Source of the DNA: Zobellia uliginosa
Lineage (GTDB): Bacteria > Bacteroidota > Bacteroidia > Flavobacteriales > Flavobacteriaceae
Assembly (NCBI RefSeq): GCF_900156625.1
Contig: NZ_FTOB01000002.1
Coordinates: forward strand, 862,275-926,274
Direction: 5' to 3'
Length of the DNA: 64,000 nucleotides
Below are positions 45,199 to 54,138 of the stretch, piece after piece. The stretch's first letter is position 1. Each line of letters starts with the position of its first letter. The notes beneath the pieces are model-generated. The model was given only the letters and a program-made list of their open reading frames with translations, was not told the origin of the DNA and ran no database searches. The position numbers and the translations under genes are program-made.

Positions 45199-46578
45199 AT
45201 GGATGTTGAGATTCTTTCCCGTATTCAATTCGCCTTCACTATAGCCTTTCATTACATTTATCCTCCCCTGAGTATCGGTATCGGCCTGGTAATGGTCGTG
45301 TTCGAAAGTTTGTATATCAGGACCAAAAATCAAGAATACCATACCCTTGCCAAATTCTGGACCAAGATTTTTGCCCTGACCTTTGGCATAGGGGTCGTAA
45401 CTGGAATTGTAATGGAGTTCGAATTTGGAACGAATTGGGCGGTCTACTCCCGTTATGTGGGTGATATTTTCGGTAGTGCCCTTGCTGCCGAAGGTATTTT
45501 CGCCTTTGCCTTGGAAAGTGGTTTTTTAGGGGTACTTATTTTCGGATGGAACCGGGTAAAATCTTGGGTGCATTTGGTTTCTACTATTGGGGTTTTTCTC
45601 GGGTCGATGTTTTCTGCCATTTGGATCGTAGTGGCCAATAGCTGGCAGCAGACCCCTGCCGGATACCATATCGTTGGTGAAGGTCTAGAGGCCCGGGCCG
45701 AAATTACCGACTTTTGGGCCATGGTCTTTAATCCGTCGAGTGTAGATCGTATTCTTCACGTTTGGCTAGGCGCTTTTCTGGCCGGTACTTTCTTGATTTT
45801 AAGCGTACATGCCTACTATATCCTTAGGGGGCGCTTTGTACATATTTCCCAAAAGGCCTTTAAGATCACTTTAATCGTTGCCACCGTATTTTCATTGGGC
45901 CAGTTGATGACAGGCCATAGTTCGGCCGAGGGTGTGGCGGTAAACCAACCCGCTAAACTTGCTACTATGGAAGGGCATTTTGAAGCCTCGGGCCCTGCTG
46001 ATATGTATCTCTTCGGATGGGTAGACAAAGAGGAACAAAAAGTGACCGGATTGAAAATACCCGGGGGACTTTCCTTCTTGCTCGATTATGATTTTGATGC
46101 GCCTGTAACCGGACTCAACGCATTTGCCGAAGAAGATAGGCCCTCACAAATAAATGCCGTATTTCAGTTCTACCATATTATGGTGGCCATAGGCATGTTC
46201 TTGATTTTATTGACCCTCTATGCCTGTTACTTGTGGTGGCGGGGCAAACTTTTTGATAAACGATGGCTGCTTTGGACTTTTGTCTTTACGGCCCTATTGC
46301 CGCAAATAGCCAATCAAGTGGGGTGGTTTACGGCGGAAATGGGAAGACAACCTTGGGTGGTGTACGGACTTTTACGTACCTCCGAAGCATTCTCGCAAGC
46401 GGTTAGTGCCAATCAGGTCTTGTTTTCCTTGATTTTGTTTATGTTCGTATATACCTTGCTGTTTTTACTTTTTGTGTATTTGCTGAATAAAAAGATAAAA
46501 CACGGTCCGTATGACGATAGTGATGAAGACGACCGACCCTTGACCAAGGAAATAACCCAAATAGTAACCGGAAATTAA
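45199..46578 (+). CDS. cydA: Cytochrome bd ubiquinol oxidase subunit I
   Basis: 459 residues, nine membrane helices. RIQFAFTIAFHYIYPPLSIG contains the conserved His for haem b595 near residue 19. A second His (QLMTGHSSAEG) and the GWFTAEMGRQPWVVYG motif after it define the family. It is shorter than E. coli CydA (522), with a short Q loop. With CydB it oxidises menaquinol and reduces O2 with high affinity at the inner membrane. Menaquinone genes lie 4 kb away. Confidence 0.95.
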   Translation: MDVEILSRIQFAFTIAFHYIYPPLSIGIGLVMVVFESLYIRTKNQEYHTLAKFWTKIFALTFGIGVVTGIVMEFEFGTNWAVYSRYVGDIFGSALAAEGIFAFALESGFLGVLIFGWNRVKSWVHLVSTIGVFLGSMFSAIWIVVANSWQQTPAGYHIVGEGLEARAEITDFWAMVFNPSSVDRILHVWLGAFLAGTFLILSVHAYYILRGRFVHISQKAFKITLIVATVFSLGQLMTGHSSAEGVAVNQPAKLATMEGHFEASGPADMYLFGWVDKEEQKVTGLKIPGGLSFLLDYDFDAPVTGLNAFAEEDRPSQINAVFQFYHIMVAIGMFLILLTLYACYLWWRGKLFDKRWLLWTFVFTALLPQIANQVGWFTAEMGRQPWVVYGLLRTSEAFSQAVSANQVLFSLILFMFVYTLLFLLFVYLLNKKIKHGPYDDSDEDDRPLTKEITQIVTGN

Positions 46579-46584
46579 AATAGC

Positions 46585-47622
46585 ATGGAAACGTTTTTAG
46601 GACTCGATTATCCCACATGGTGGTTTTTGGTAGTAGGAGGATTATTTTCCGGTTATGCCATTCTTGATGGCTTTGATTTTGGGGCGGGGGCTTGGCATTT
46701 GTTCTTAAAAAAAGAACAGAGCCGAAGAATCGCGCTTAATGCCGTGGGACCGGTATGGGACGGAAACGAGGTATGGTTGGTAATTGGCGGTGGTGCCCTT
46801 TTTGCCGGTTTCCCCGTGATGTATGCCACGCTGTTTTCCTCTTTGTACATTCCCTTTATGCTGTTTTTGGTCTGTATTATTTTTAGGGCGATATCAATAG
46901 AATTTAGGGGGAAGGAAGAAATGAAATGGTGGCGTAAAACCTGGGATATTGGGTATAGCGTCTCTAGTATACTTCTGGCCTTTTTATTGGGGGTGGTGTT
47001 AGGAAACGTCCTTCAGGGGATAGCCCTTGGCCCTGATTACCAATACCAAGGATCCGGTTTTTTTGAGTTTTTGAATCCCTATGCCATTCTTACGGGACTT
47101 ACCACCTTGTCTCTTTTTATGGCCCACGGTGCCATATATTTACTTTTAAAGACTGAAGGCAGATTGTTCGCCAAATTGACTTTCTTGTTAAAGAAGGGTA
47201 TGATTTTCTTTATGGTGAGTTTTGCGGTTACTACACTCTATACCTTGCTGTATATTCCGCATCTTTCCGATGCCTTTAGAAGTGACCCCGTATTGTTCGC
47301 CGTGCCTTTGGCTACCTTTTTAAGTATAGCCAATGTGCCAAGATTGGCCAATAAGAGAAGCTATAAGTGGGCTTTCTTCTTTTCATCCCTGACCATCAGT
47401 TTTTTATTGGCCCTTGTAGCGATAGAACTTTACCCGACGCTATTGTTTTCTACCTTGGATCCCGCACACAGTATCGACATCTATAATGCGGCGGCATCGA
47501 CGAAATCGTTAAAGATCATGTTGACCATGGTCGCCATAGGAGGTCCCTTGGTGTTGGGGTATACCTTTTTTGTCTATCGGACCTTTAGGGGGAAGGTACA
47601 ATTGGATGAAACAAGCTACTAA
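46585..47622 (+). CDS. cydB: Cytochrome bd ubiquinol oxidase subunit II
   Basis: 345 residues with eight predicted membrane helices. LDGFDFGAGAWHLF and GPVWDGNEVWLVIGGGALFAGFP (in two parts) are conserved CydB segments. It begins 6 nt after cydA and is co-translated. Its stop is 7 nt from the stop of the convergent VOC protein gene, and no terminator separates them. No cydX-like small frame was seen after it on this strand. Confidence 0.95.
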   Translation: METFLGLDYPTWWFLVVGGLFSGYAILDGFDFGAGAWHLFLKKEQSRRIALNAVGPVWDGNEVWLVIGGGALFAGFPVMYATLFSSLYIPFMLFLVCIIFRAISIEFRGKEEMKWWRKTWDIGYSVSSILLAFLLGVVLGNVLQGIALGPDYQYQGSGFFEFLNPYAILTGLTTLSLFMAHGAIYLLLKTEGRLFAKLTFLLKKGMIFFMVSFAVTTLYTLLYIPHLSDAFRSDPVLFAVPLATFLSIANVPRLANKRSYKWAFFFSSLTISFLLALVAIELYPTLLFSTLDPAHSIDIYNAAASTKSLKIMLTMVAIGGPLVLGYTFFVYRTFRGKVQLDETSY

Positions 47623-47629
47623 GGGCTGG

Positions 47630-48019
47630 TTATTTCCTTTCGATAAGGTCCCATAGGTTGCCGTACAGGTCTTTAAACACCACTACGGTGCCATAGGGCT
47701 CATCCCTGGGGTCTTCGTTAAATTCTACGCCTTGTTCCTGCATACGCTTGTAGTCCCTCCAAAAATCGTCGGTATGGAGGAAGAGAAAAACGCGGCCACC
47801 GGTTTGGTTCCCTACGGCTTTTCGTTGTTCTTCGTTGGTAGCCTCGGCCAATAGAAGGGAAAGCCCGCTAAGGCTCGGGGGCGAAACCGTCACCCATCTT
47901 TTGCCCTCATCCAGGGCAATATCGTCTACAAGGGTGAAGCCTAGTTTTTTAGTGTAGAATTCTATGGCCTCATCATAGTTTTTGACTACGAGGGTAACTT
48001 GTGCAATAGCTTGCTTCAT
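47630..48019 (-). CDS. VOC (glyoxalase/dioxygenase) superfamily protein
   Basis: 129 residues, one pair of beta-alpha-beta-beta-beta modules. AIAQVTLVVKNYDEAIEFYTKKLGF is the typical opening and YGTVVVFKDLYGNLWDLIER the typical end. Possible metal ligands are few, so catalysis is uncertain. Functions in this family range from glyoxalase I to antibiotic binding. It is last in a three-gene minus-strand operon with ATGA overlap to the acetyltransferase gene. Confidence 0.85.
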   Translation of the reverse strand: MKQAIAQVTLVVKNYDEAIEFYTKKLGFTLVDDIALDEGKRWVTVSPPSLSGLSLLLAEATNEEQRKAVGNQTGGRVFLFLHTDDFWRDYKRMQEQGVEFNEDPRDEPYGTVVVFKDLYGNLWDLIERK

Positions 48020-48594
48020 ATATAGGCTTTAAATTTTGTTTCTTTGATTTGATTCCATTCTTCCCTTAAGATGCCATAACAGCAAGAACTTCGCCTAAAG
48101 TTATTTTTGACAATGACGTTCTTTCTAAGAATCCCCTCTAGTGTGGCCCCCAATTTCTCTACGGCTTTTCGGGAACGAAGGTTTCTTTCGTCAATCCGAA
48201 ACTCTACTTTCTCAAACTCCATATTTTCAAAGGCATGGCACAACATCAAAAATTTCATTTGATGGTTGAAGCCCGTACCCCGTGAGGCTTGTGATATCCA
48301 TGTCCAGCCAATATGAAGCACTTTGTTCTTGGGGTCGATATGTCCAAAACGGGTGCTTCCTACACATTCATTGGTCACCTTGTTATAGATGATGAAAGGT
48401 ATGGATCGTTCTTCCTGGGCCTCGTTAAGGGCCGTATCGATATAGGCCTTTAGTTTTTCAAATGTAGAGATATCATTGGAACCATATTGGAAGAGGTCCA
48501 TTTCTTGGGCAATGGGCCAAAGTATATCTACATGGTTTTTACTTAATGGAAGCAGTTGTACCAACCCGTTTTCCAAGCTTATATCGGCATTCAT
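48016..48594 (-). CDS. GNAT family N-acetyltransferase (RimJ/RimL type)
   Basis: 192 residues. The acetyl-CoA binding region is recognisable around WISQASRGTGFNHQMKFLM, followed by KVEFRIDERNLRSRKAVEKLGA, the characteristic Asn/Arg-Ser-x-x-x-hydrophobic-x-x-hydrophobic-G motif. Cytosolic acetyltransferase that acts on a protein N-terminus or a small molecule. Substrate unknown. Overlaps both neighbours by 4 nt (ATGA), so all three are translationally coupled. Confidence 0.9.
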   Translation of the reverse strand: MNADISLENGLVQLLPLSKNHVDILWPIAQEMDLFQYGSNDISTFEKLKAYIDTALNEAQEERSIPFIIYNKVTNECVGSTRFGHIDPKNKVLHIGWTWISQASRGTGFNHQMKFLMLCHAFENMEFEKVEFRIDERNLRSRKAVEKLGATLEGILRKNVIVKNNFRRSSCCYGILREEWNQIKETKFKAYI

Positions 48595-49238
48595 TTCACT
48601 AGGTTTAAGATGAGTTCTTTTTTTATTTCGTGTCCGCCTTTAAAGAAAATTTGTTTGGCCTTTCCACTAAATAGGGTTTCTATTTTTTTTGTTTCCGCGG
48701 CTTGCCTTTCTTCGGTCAAATATTCATCGGCATCGCCCACAAAGGTAGTGACCCTTGTCTGCTTTTTCATTAGAAATTCAAAGTCCGACGCTTGCAATTC
48801 CTCAGGAATTCCCCCGGCATATAAGACCAAATGATCGCATGGTATTCTTTTTTGTGCGACCCATCGGGTGGCGACCGAAACACCTTGTGAGTAGCCGAAT
48901 ACAATAAAATTAAGATCTTCGGGAAGTTTTTCCGCAGCATACACGGCATCTAGATAAGCAATGACATTCTGCGTTTCTTGCTGGGTGGCTTCCTTGGTAA
49001 GCCAACTGGCCCCAACATGTCGGTAGGTGTTCTTTAGGTAGTATTTTGAAGGCGCTTGAGGCGCAATAATATAGTTTTCTTCAGGTGGTAATTCATCAAA
49101 ATACCTCAGGAAATAACGGCTTAAATAACCGATGCCATGTAATACGATCCAAACGTTTTTGGTGTTGCCGGTTAGCGTATTTAGTGTAGTATAACTATTT
49201 GTGGTGGTATACGACACCGTATTTTCAGAATAATCCAT
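48591..49238 (-). CDS. Alpha/beta hydrolase (phospholipase/carboxylesterase type)
   Basis: 215 residues. Oxyanion segment LHGIG, nucleophile elbow FGYSQGV (Ser in GYSQG near residue 112), acid Asp in VGDADEYL and the His in KGGHEIKKE complete a catalytic triad. Size and motifs fit the phospholipase/carboxylesterase family that cleaves short esters or thioesters. No signal peptide. First gene of the operon. Confidence 0.9.
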   Translation of the reverse strand: MDYSENTVSYTTTNSYTTLNTLTGNTKNVWIVLHGIGYLSRYFLRYFDELPPEENYIIAPQAPSKYYLKNTYRHVGASWLTKEATQQETQNVIAYLDAVYAAEKLPEDLNFIVFGYSQGVSVATRWVAQKRIPCDHLVLYAGGIPEELQASDFEFLMKKQTRVTTFVGDADEYLTEERQAAETKKIETLFSGKAKQIFFKGGHEIKKELILNLVK

Positions 49239-49288
49239 AGAACAAAAATCTCTATAAAAGTAATGGCTTTTATTGAAGTGGTAATGCT

Positions 49289-49296
49289 TAATTTTG
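49289..49296 (+). promoter_or_regulatory. Putative -7 element (TAATTTTG) 15 nt before menI ATG
   Basis: Match to TAnnTTTG. Expected transcription start near 49300-49303 leaves a leader of about 10 nt before the ATG at 49312. Confidence 0.45.
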
Positions 49297-49311
49297 ACAA
49301 AAATAGATGAT

Positions 49312-49737
49312 ATGGACGGCTACAAAGAAAAAATACTGAAGGTTTGTAACGAATCTTCCAAAAATACACTCATGGAGACCCTACAAATCGAATATACCGA
49401 TGTGGGGGAAGATTTTCTGGTGGGAAAGATGCCCGTAAACCCAAGGGTACATCAACCTGACGGGGTTCTTCATGGGGGAGCTATGGTGGCTTTGGCCGAA
49501 AGTATAGGCAGTATGGCCTCCTATATTTTTCTTGATGCCCGGCAATTTGTTATCCGTGGTATCGAAATTTCCGCCAATCATGTTAAAAGTGTCCGTGAAG
49601 GCGAGGTGTTTGCCAAAGCTACGATTTTACACAAAGGAAGAACGACCCAACTGTGGGATATCAAGATTACCGACGGGGAAGGAAAACTGATATCCGTGTG
49701 TAAACTGACCACTATTGCCTTACCTAAGAAAAATTAA
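49312..49737 (+). CDS. menI: Hotdog-fold thioesterase, probable 1,4-dihydroxy-2-naphthoyl-CoA hydrolase
   Basis: 141 residues from the ATG at 49312. PaaI-type hotdog: the helix motif PDGVLHGGAMVALAESIGSMAS with the active-site HGG and Glu, and GIEISANHVKSVREGEVFAKA. The family cleaves aromatic acyl-CoA. As the first gene of a cluster with isochorismate synthase and MenD it most likely hydrolyses DHNA-CoA before prenylation. A TTG at 49294 is a less likely start because it lies within the -7 element. The stop overlaps the menF ATG (TAATG). Confidence 0.82.
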   Translation: MDGYKEKILKVCNESSKNTLMETLQIEYTDVGEDFLVGKMPVNPRVHQPDGVLHGGAMVALAESIGSMASYIFLDARQFVIRGIEISANHVKSVREGEVFAKATILHKGRTTQLWDIKITDGEGKLISVCKLTTIALPKKN

Positions 49738-50852
49738 TGCCCTTGGATTTTTTTGATAAAATTGATTCTCAGCTCGAGAAAGAATTACCTTTTGTGGCCT
49801 ACCGTAAACCTAATGAAAAAAGCGTTAAGGCTATTTTTCAAAACGACGATGGGCTGCACCATCTGAAGGACTATTCGGAAACGGGCTTTGTTTTTGCCCC
49901 TTTTGATTCTGATGCGCCTGCCATACTGCTCAACTTGGATGAAGTGCTACATTTGGATGCTTTTCCGGATAAAAGTAATAGTCCCTCTCAAAATGTGGGG
50001 GAAGAGCCGGGGGAGGAACAGCACGCCTTTCATTTGGATTTGGTAAAAAAGGGAATAGCCGATATCAAGTCCGGAAAATTTGATAAGGTCGTGCTCTCCA
50101 GAAGTATTATGGTCAAAGCCGATACATCGCCTTTGAGTTTGTTCCAAACCTTATTGCAGCAATGTAAAACGGCCTTTTGCTATCTGTGGTATCATCCAAA
50201 AGTGGGATTATGGCTTGGGGCGACCCCAGAAATATTATTGACCTTTCACAATAGAAAATTAACCACCATGTCATTGGCGGGCACCCAAAATTATAAGGAT
50301 AACGTAAATCCTACCTGGGGCAATAAAGAGCTTGAAGAACAGCAGTTGGTAACCAACTATATCCTGAAGGCGCTTGAGGGCAAGGTTTCTAATTTGGAAC
50401 GAACGCCAACCGAGTCGGTCAGGGCCGGGGCATTGATGCACTTGCGTACCAAGATTTCAGGAAACGCCACGCAGGAAAACCTTGGGCCGATCATAAATGC
50501 ACTGCATCCTACTCCTGCCGTTTGCGGCATGCCCAAAGGGGAGACCAAGGCTTTTATCCTTAGGGAAGAAAATTATGATAGGGAGTTTTATACCGGTTTT
50601 TTAGGGGAACTTAATTTTAAAACGGAACGAAACAGGAATACCCGTCCGGGAAATACCGAAAACAATGTGTATCGTTCCATTTCGAAAAACACCACCCTTT
50701 TTGTCAATTTACGCTGTATGCAGGTGGTCAACGATACGATTCAGATTTATGTAGGAGGAGGGGTTACCAAGGATTCTGATCCCGAAAAGGAGTGGAAAGA
50801 AACCGTCGCCAAGAGCAAGACCATGCTTAAAGTGATATTGGCTACGGAGTAA
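49737..50852 (+). CDS. menF: Isochorismate synthase (chorismate-utilising family)
   Basis: 371 residues. Conserved chorismate-binding segments: KFDKVVLSRSIMV, YLWYHPKVGLWLGATPEILL, TMSLAGTQNY, ELEEQQLVTNYI, LHPTPAVCGMPK, REFYTGFLGEL and LRCMQVVNDTIQIYVGGGV. It converts chorismate to isochorismate, the entry step to menaquinone. Directly coupled to menI by a 1-nt overlap and followed by menD. Confidence 0.92.
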   Translation: MPLDFFDKIDSQLEKELPFVAYRKPNEKSVKAIFQNDDGLHHLKDYSETGFVFAPFDSDAPAILLNLDEVLHLDAFPDKSNSPSQNVGEEPGEEQHAFHLDLVKKGIADIKSGKFDKVVLSRSIMVKADTSPLSLFQTLLQQCKTAFCYLWYHPKVGLWLGATPEILLTFHNRKLTTMSLAGTQNYKDNVNPTWGNKELEEQQLVTNYILKALEGKVSNLERTPTESVRAGALMHLRTKISGNATQENLGPIINALHPTPAVCGMPKGETKAFILREENYDREFYTGFLGELNFKTERNRNTRPGNTENNVYRSISKNTTLFVNLRCMQVVNDTIQIYVGGGVTKDSDPEKEWKETVAKSKTMLKVILATE

Positions 50853-50863
50853 TTTAAACAAGA

Positions 50864-50895
50864 TTGGTTTAAGAAATACAACCGTTGTATTTTTG
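50864..50895 (+). promoter_or_regulatory. Promoter of menD (TTG, 21 nt, TATTTTTG), nearly leaderless
   Basis: TTG at 50864-50866 and TATTTTTG at 50888-50895 match the -33/-7 consensus. The menD ATG is at 50902, so transcription should start at or just before the start codon. Confidence 0.65.
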
Positions 50896-50901
50896 TGGCT
50901 C

Positions 50902-52671
50902 ATGAGATACTCCAGCATACCCTCCGCCCAAATGGTAGTGCAACACTGCAAGGCGAAAAAAATAAAGAATATAGTGATATCACCAGGGTCGCGAAACGCA
51001 CCCTTGACGATTGATTTTAGCGAAGATCCCTACTTTAAATGTTTTAGTATTGTAGACGAACGAAGCGCAGCCTTCTTTGCGTTGGGCATTGCACAGCAGT
51101 TGCACGAACCCGTTGCCGTAGTGTGCACCTCGGGTAGCGCCTTGTTAAACTATTACCCGGCGGTGGCCGAAGCTTTTTACAGCGGCATTCCCATAGTCGT
51201 AATCTCGGCCGACCGGCCCCTCTATAAAATTGATGTGGGAGACGGACAGACCATTCGTCAAGACAAGGTTTTTGACAGGCATATCGGGTATTCGGCCAAC
51301 TTGAGGCAAGATGTGTCGCATGCCCTGCCCAGGGTGAAAAAATATGCCCCGGAATATTTATCGGGAGGCAGTTTGGAGGCCTTGCAAAAAGAAGTACAGC
51401 AAGACAACGATGAAGAACTGAATATCGCCTTGAACCTGGCCTTACGGTTAAAGCTGCCCGTACATATCAACGTGCCCTTCGAAGAGCCTTTGTACGACAC
51501 TATTGCAGAACCCACGGTAAGGGCCAATATTTTGAGGGATACCGATGTAAGTGAATGGGATTTTTCAGATTTAGGCACCTTTGCCGATATCTGGCAGACC
51601 TCTTCCAAGAAAATGGTGTTGGTAGGGGTGAATCCACCTAATGCCGTTGAGCAAAAATTTTTGGATGTATTGGCTAGCGATCCATCGGTCGTTGTTTTAA
51701 CGGAGACCACATCGAACCTGCACCACCCGAATTTCTTTAGCAGTATAGATAGTTTGGTCGCCCCCATGGAAAAGAGCGATGAGGCCGACAGCCTTTTTTC
51801 AAGGCTACGCCCCGAGATATTGTTGACCTTTGGGGGACTTGTAGTGTCAAAAAAGATCAAAGCTTTTTTAAGGGAGTATCAGCCCGATCACCATTGGCAC
51901 ATTGATGAACTAAAGGCTTTTGATACGTTCTTTTCGTTGACCCACCATTTTAAGACCGATGTCAATACTTTTTTTGGGCATTTTATGGACGGGATTCGGT
52001 CAAAGGCTAGTGATTATTATGCCTTTTTAGATGCTAAAAGATCCCAATATGAGGCTAGGAGGGAGGTCTACCTCGGCCAAATACCCTTTTCCGATATGCT
52101 GGCCTTTGAACATGTCATACGGGCCATTCCAAAAGCCTACCAATTACAATTGGCCAATAGTTCAACGGTGCGCTATGCCCAATTGTTCGATCTAGACCCT
52201 TCCTTGCGGATTTTTTGCAATAGGGGAACCAGTGGTATCGACGGGAGCACGTCTACGGCGGTCGGTGCTGCACTTTATTCCGAAACCCCCACCTTGCTGA
52301 TTAGCGGCGACCTTAGCTTCTTATACGACAGTAATGGCCTTTGGAACAACTATATTCGTTCCGACTTTCGGATTGTAGTAATCAATAATAACGGTGGTGG
52401 AATTTTTAGGATCCTTCCGGGCCAGGAGGAAACCGAAAATTTTGAAACTTTTTTTGAAACGGCCCACGAAAAAAATGTGGCGCACCTAAGCGCCCAATTC
52501 GGCTTTGAACATTTGTTGGCAAACGACCTAACTAGCCTGAATGACAGGCTCAAGGATTTTTATAAAAAATCCGATAGCCCCAAAATTCTTGAAATCCACA
52601 CCCCAAGAATTTTAAACAACAAAATTTTGCTCGGTTATTTTGATTTTATATCTTCGAGGAGATTAATATAA
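50902..52671 (+). CDS. menD: 2-succinyl-5-enolpyruvyl-6-hydroxy-3-cyclohexene-1-carboxylate synthase
   Basis: 589 residues from the ATG at 50902 (MRYSSIPSAQMVV), the family's usual start; an earlier TTG at 50893 lies in the -7 box. ThDP enzyme: N-terminal Pyr domain (NIVISPGSRNAPLTIDF, VDERSAAFFALGIAQ with the catalytic Glu), middle domain, and C-terminal PP domain with the ThDP/Mg motif SGDLSFLYDSNGLWNN. It joins isochorismate and 2-oxoglutarate to form SEPHCHC. Confidence 0.94.
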   Translation: MRYSSIPSAQMVVQHCKAKKIKNIVISPGSRNAPLTIDFSEDPYFKCFSIVDERSAAFFALGIAQQLHEPVAVVCTSGSALLNYYPAVAEAFYSGIPIVVISADRPLYKIDVGDGQTIRQDKVFDRHIGYSANLRQDVSHALPRVKKYAPEYLSGGSLEALQKEVQQDNDEELNIALNLALRLKLPVHINVPFEEPLYDTIAEPTVRANILRDTDVSEWDFSDLGTFADIWQTSSKKMVLVGVNPPNAVEQKFLDVLASDPSVVVLTETTSNLHHPNFFSSIDSLVAPMEKSDEADSLFSRLRPEILLTFGGLVVSKKIKAFLREYQPDHHWHIDELKAFDTFFSLTHHFKTDVNTFFGHFMDGIRSKASDYYAFLDAKRSQYEARREVYLGQIPFSDMLAFEHVIRAIPKAYQLQLANSSTVRYAQLFDLDPSLRIFCNRGTSGIDGSTSTAVGAALYSETPTLLISGDLSFLYDSNGLWNNYIRSDFRIVVINNNGGGIFRILPGQEETENFETFFETAHEKNVAHLSAQFGFEHLLANDLTSLNDRLKDFYKKSDSPKILEIHTPRILNNKILLGYFDFISSRRLI

Positions 52672-52700
52672 ACCATTAACATAAATCAACACTAACTATT

Positions 52701-53039
52701 ATGAGTAAAAGAGACGATTTGATTGTAAAGTACGCTGAGGATATTAAGGAGAAATTTGGAGAAACTCCAGATATGGATCTTTTGACTAAAGTTACTGTAG
52801 GCCTCGGTCCTGCAATCTATAATATCGATGCTTCCAAGGTTTCAGGTTCCGATGATAAGGAATTGGAAACGGTTAAGAAGAATTACCTAATGAAGAAATT
52901 AGGTATGAGCGATGACCCTAAATTGATGGAAGCCATCAAGTCTGTTGTAGAAAAATATGGTGCTAGCAACAGAAACAAGCATAGAGCCGTAATTTATTAC
53001 ATGCTCTGCAAGCACTTTAATAAAGCATCTGTTTATTAA
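52701..53039 (+). CDS. DUF2853 family protein
   Basis: 112 residues, soluble and mostly helical. KRDDLIVKYAEDIKEKF, VTVGLGPAIYNIDASKVSGSD in part and the C-terminal NRNKHRAVIYYMLCKHF fit the DUF2853 family, whose role is unknown. It follows menD by 29 nt and is closed by its own terminator, so it may be the last gene of the menD transcript. Confidence 0.88.
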   Translation: MSKRDDLIVKYAEDIKEKFGETPDMDLLTKVTVGLGPAIYNIDASKVSGSDDKELETVKKNYLMKKLGMSDDPKLMEAIKSVVEKYGASNRNKHRAVIYYMLCKHFNKASVY

Positions 53040-53060
53040 TGTAAATTGCACAATGTCTGA

Positions 53061-53091
53061 AAACCGTTCATTAATAGTGAGCGGTTTTTTT
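53061..53091 (+). terminator. Intrinsic terminator after the DUF2853 gene
   Basis: AAACCGTTCA/TGAGCGGTTT stem (one G-T pair), 7-nt loop, run of seven Ts. Confidence 0.85.
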
Positions 53092-53109
53092 ATACCCAAA
53101 TTTTAAAGT

Positions 53110-53117
53110 TACTTTTG
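53110..53117 (+). promoter_or_regulatory. Putative -7 element (TACTTTTG) 4 nt before the cvfB-like ATG
   Basis: Matches TAnnTTTG and lies right after a terminator, so the gene needs its own promoter. The start codon at 53122 would be at or within a base or two of the transcription start, i.e. leaderless. Confidence 0.6.
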
Positions 53118-53121
53118 CAGT

Positions 53122-53952
53122 ATGATAGAACTCGGAAATTATAATGAGCTGGAAGTATTAAGGGATACCAGTGTTGGCCTCTTTTTAGGAAGCAATACCG
53201 GAACCGAAATACTACTGCCCAACAAATATGTGCCAAAAACCATAGATATTGGCGACATGATAAAGGTTTTCTGTTATCTAGACCATGAAGAAAGACCTAT
53301 AGCCACTACCTTGACCCCAAGTGTAATCAGAAATAGATTCGGGTTTCTACAAGTTGCCGAAGTGAATAAAATTGGGGCGTTTATGGATTGGGGCCTAGAA
53401 AAACATTTGTTGGTGCCCTTTAGTGAGCAGCGCGAGAAAATGAAAGAAGGACAATGGTATGTCGTTCGCTGTTATATGGATGATGTTTCGTTTCGCTTGG
53501 TCGGTTCAAATAAAATCGATAAATTTTTAAGCAACGAAGAACTGACGGTCAGGGAGCGTCAAGAAGTAGATCTACTCTTTACCCGATTGACCGACCTGGG
53601 ATGGGAAGTCATAATTAACGATCAACACAAAGGTCTGGTTTATTCGAACGAGATCTATAAACACGTAGCAGTCGGTGATAAAACCAAAGGTTATATTAAG
53701 AATATTCGTCCTGACAACAAATTAGACGTTTCCCTACAGCCTATAGGAGACAAAATTCTAGAGCCAGCGGCCCAGGCTATTTACAAAAGATTAATGGCCC
53801 ATGGCGGTTTTTTGGCCTTGCACGATAAATCTGACCCCGTACTTATTAAGAAGGAACTTCAAATGAGTAAAAAAACCTTTAAAAAGGGAGTGGGTACTTT
53901 ATATAGGGAACGAAAGATTTTGATTAAGGAAGATGGTATACACGCTATCTGA
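53122..53952 (+). CDS. cvfB: CvfB/YitL-type S1 RNA-binding protein
   Basis: 276 residues. Tandem S1-like domains: LGNYNELEVLRDTSVGLFLG (first), NRFGFLQVAEVNKIGAFMDWG (second), and GLVYSNEIYKHVAVGDKTKGYIKNI in parts (third), then a C-terminal winged helix (KSDPVLIKKELQMSKKTFKKG). CvfB-type proteins bind RNA and in Staphylococcus influence virulence gene expression. Function here is unknown beyond nucleic acid binding. Transcribed from a probable leaderless promoter. Confidence 0.88.
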   Translation: MIELGNYNELEVLRDTSVGLFLGSNTGTEILLPNKYVPKTIDIGDMIKVFCYLDHEERPIATTLTPSVIRNRFGFLQVAEVNKIGAFMDWGLEKHLLVPFSEQREKMKEGQWYVVRCYMDDVSFRLVGSNKIDKFLSNEELTVRERQEVDLLFTRLTDLGWEVIINDQHKGLVYSNEIYKHVAVGDKTKGYIKNIRPDNKLDVSLQPIGDKILEPAAQAIYKRLMAHGGFLALHDKSDPVLIKKELQMSKKTFKKGVGTLYRERKILIKEDGIHAI

Positions 53953-54050
53953 TAAAAAAGGAATCGCCTCCGACACCGTGTAATCACTGATTGATCGATG
54001 AACGGAAAGTTTTTAACATCGGATATATTCATCTATACCACAGAATATGG

Positions 54051-54058
54051 TAATTTTG
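54051..54058 (+). promoter_or_regulatory. Putative -7 element (TAATTTTG) for the SPOR-like gene
   Basis: Matches TAnnTTTG. Leader of about 75 nt to the ATG at 54139. No clear -33 element. Confidence 0.4.
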
Positions 54059-54138
54059 CAACATTCCGGAAGTGCATTTCATCGATCTTTCGGTATTTTG
54101 GTTAACTTTAACAGTGTAACCTCATAAAAAATAATTAT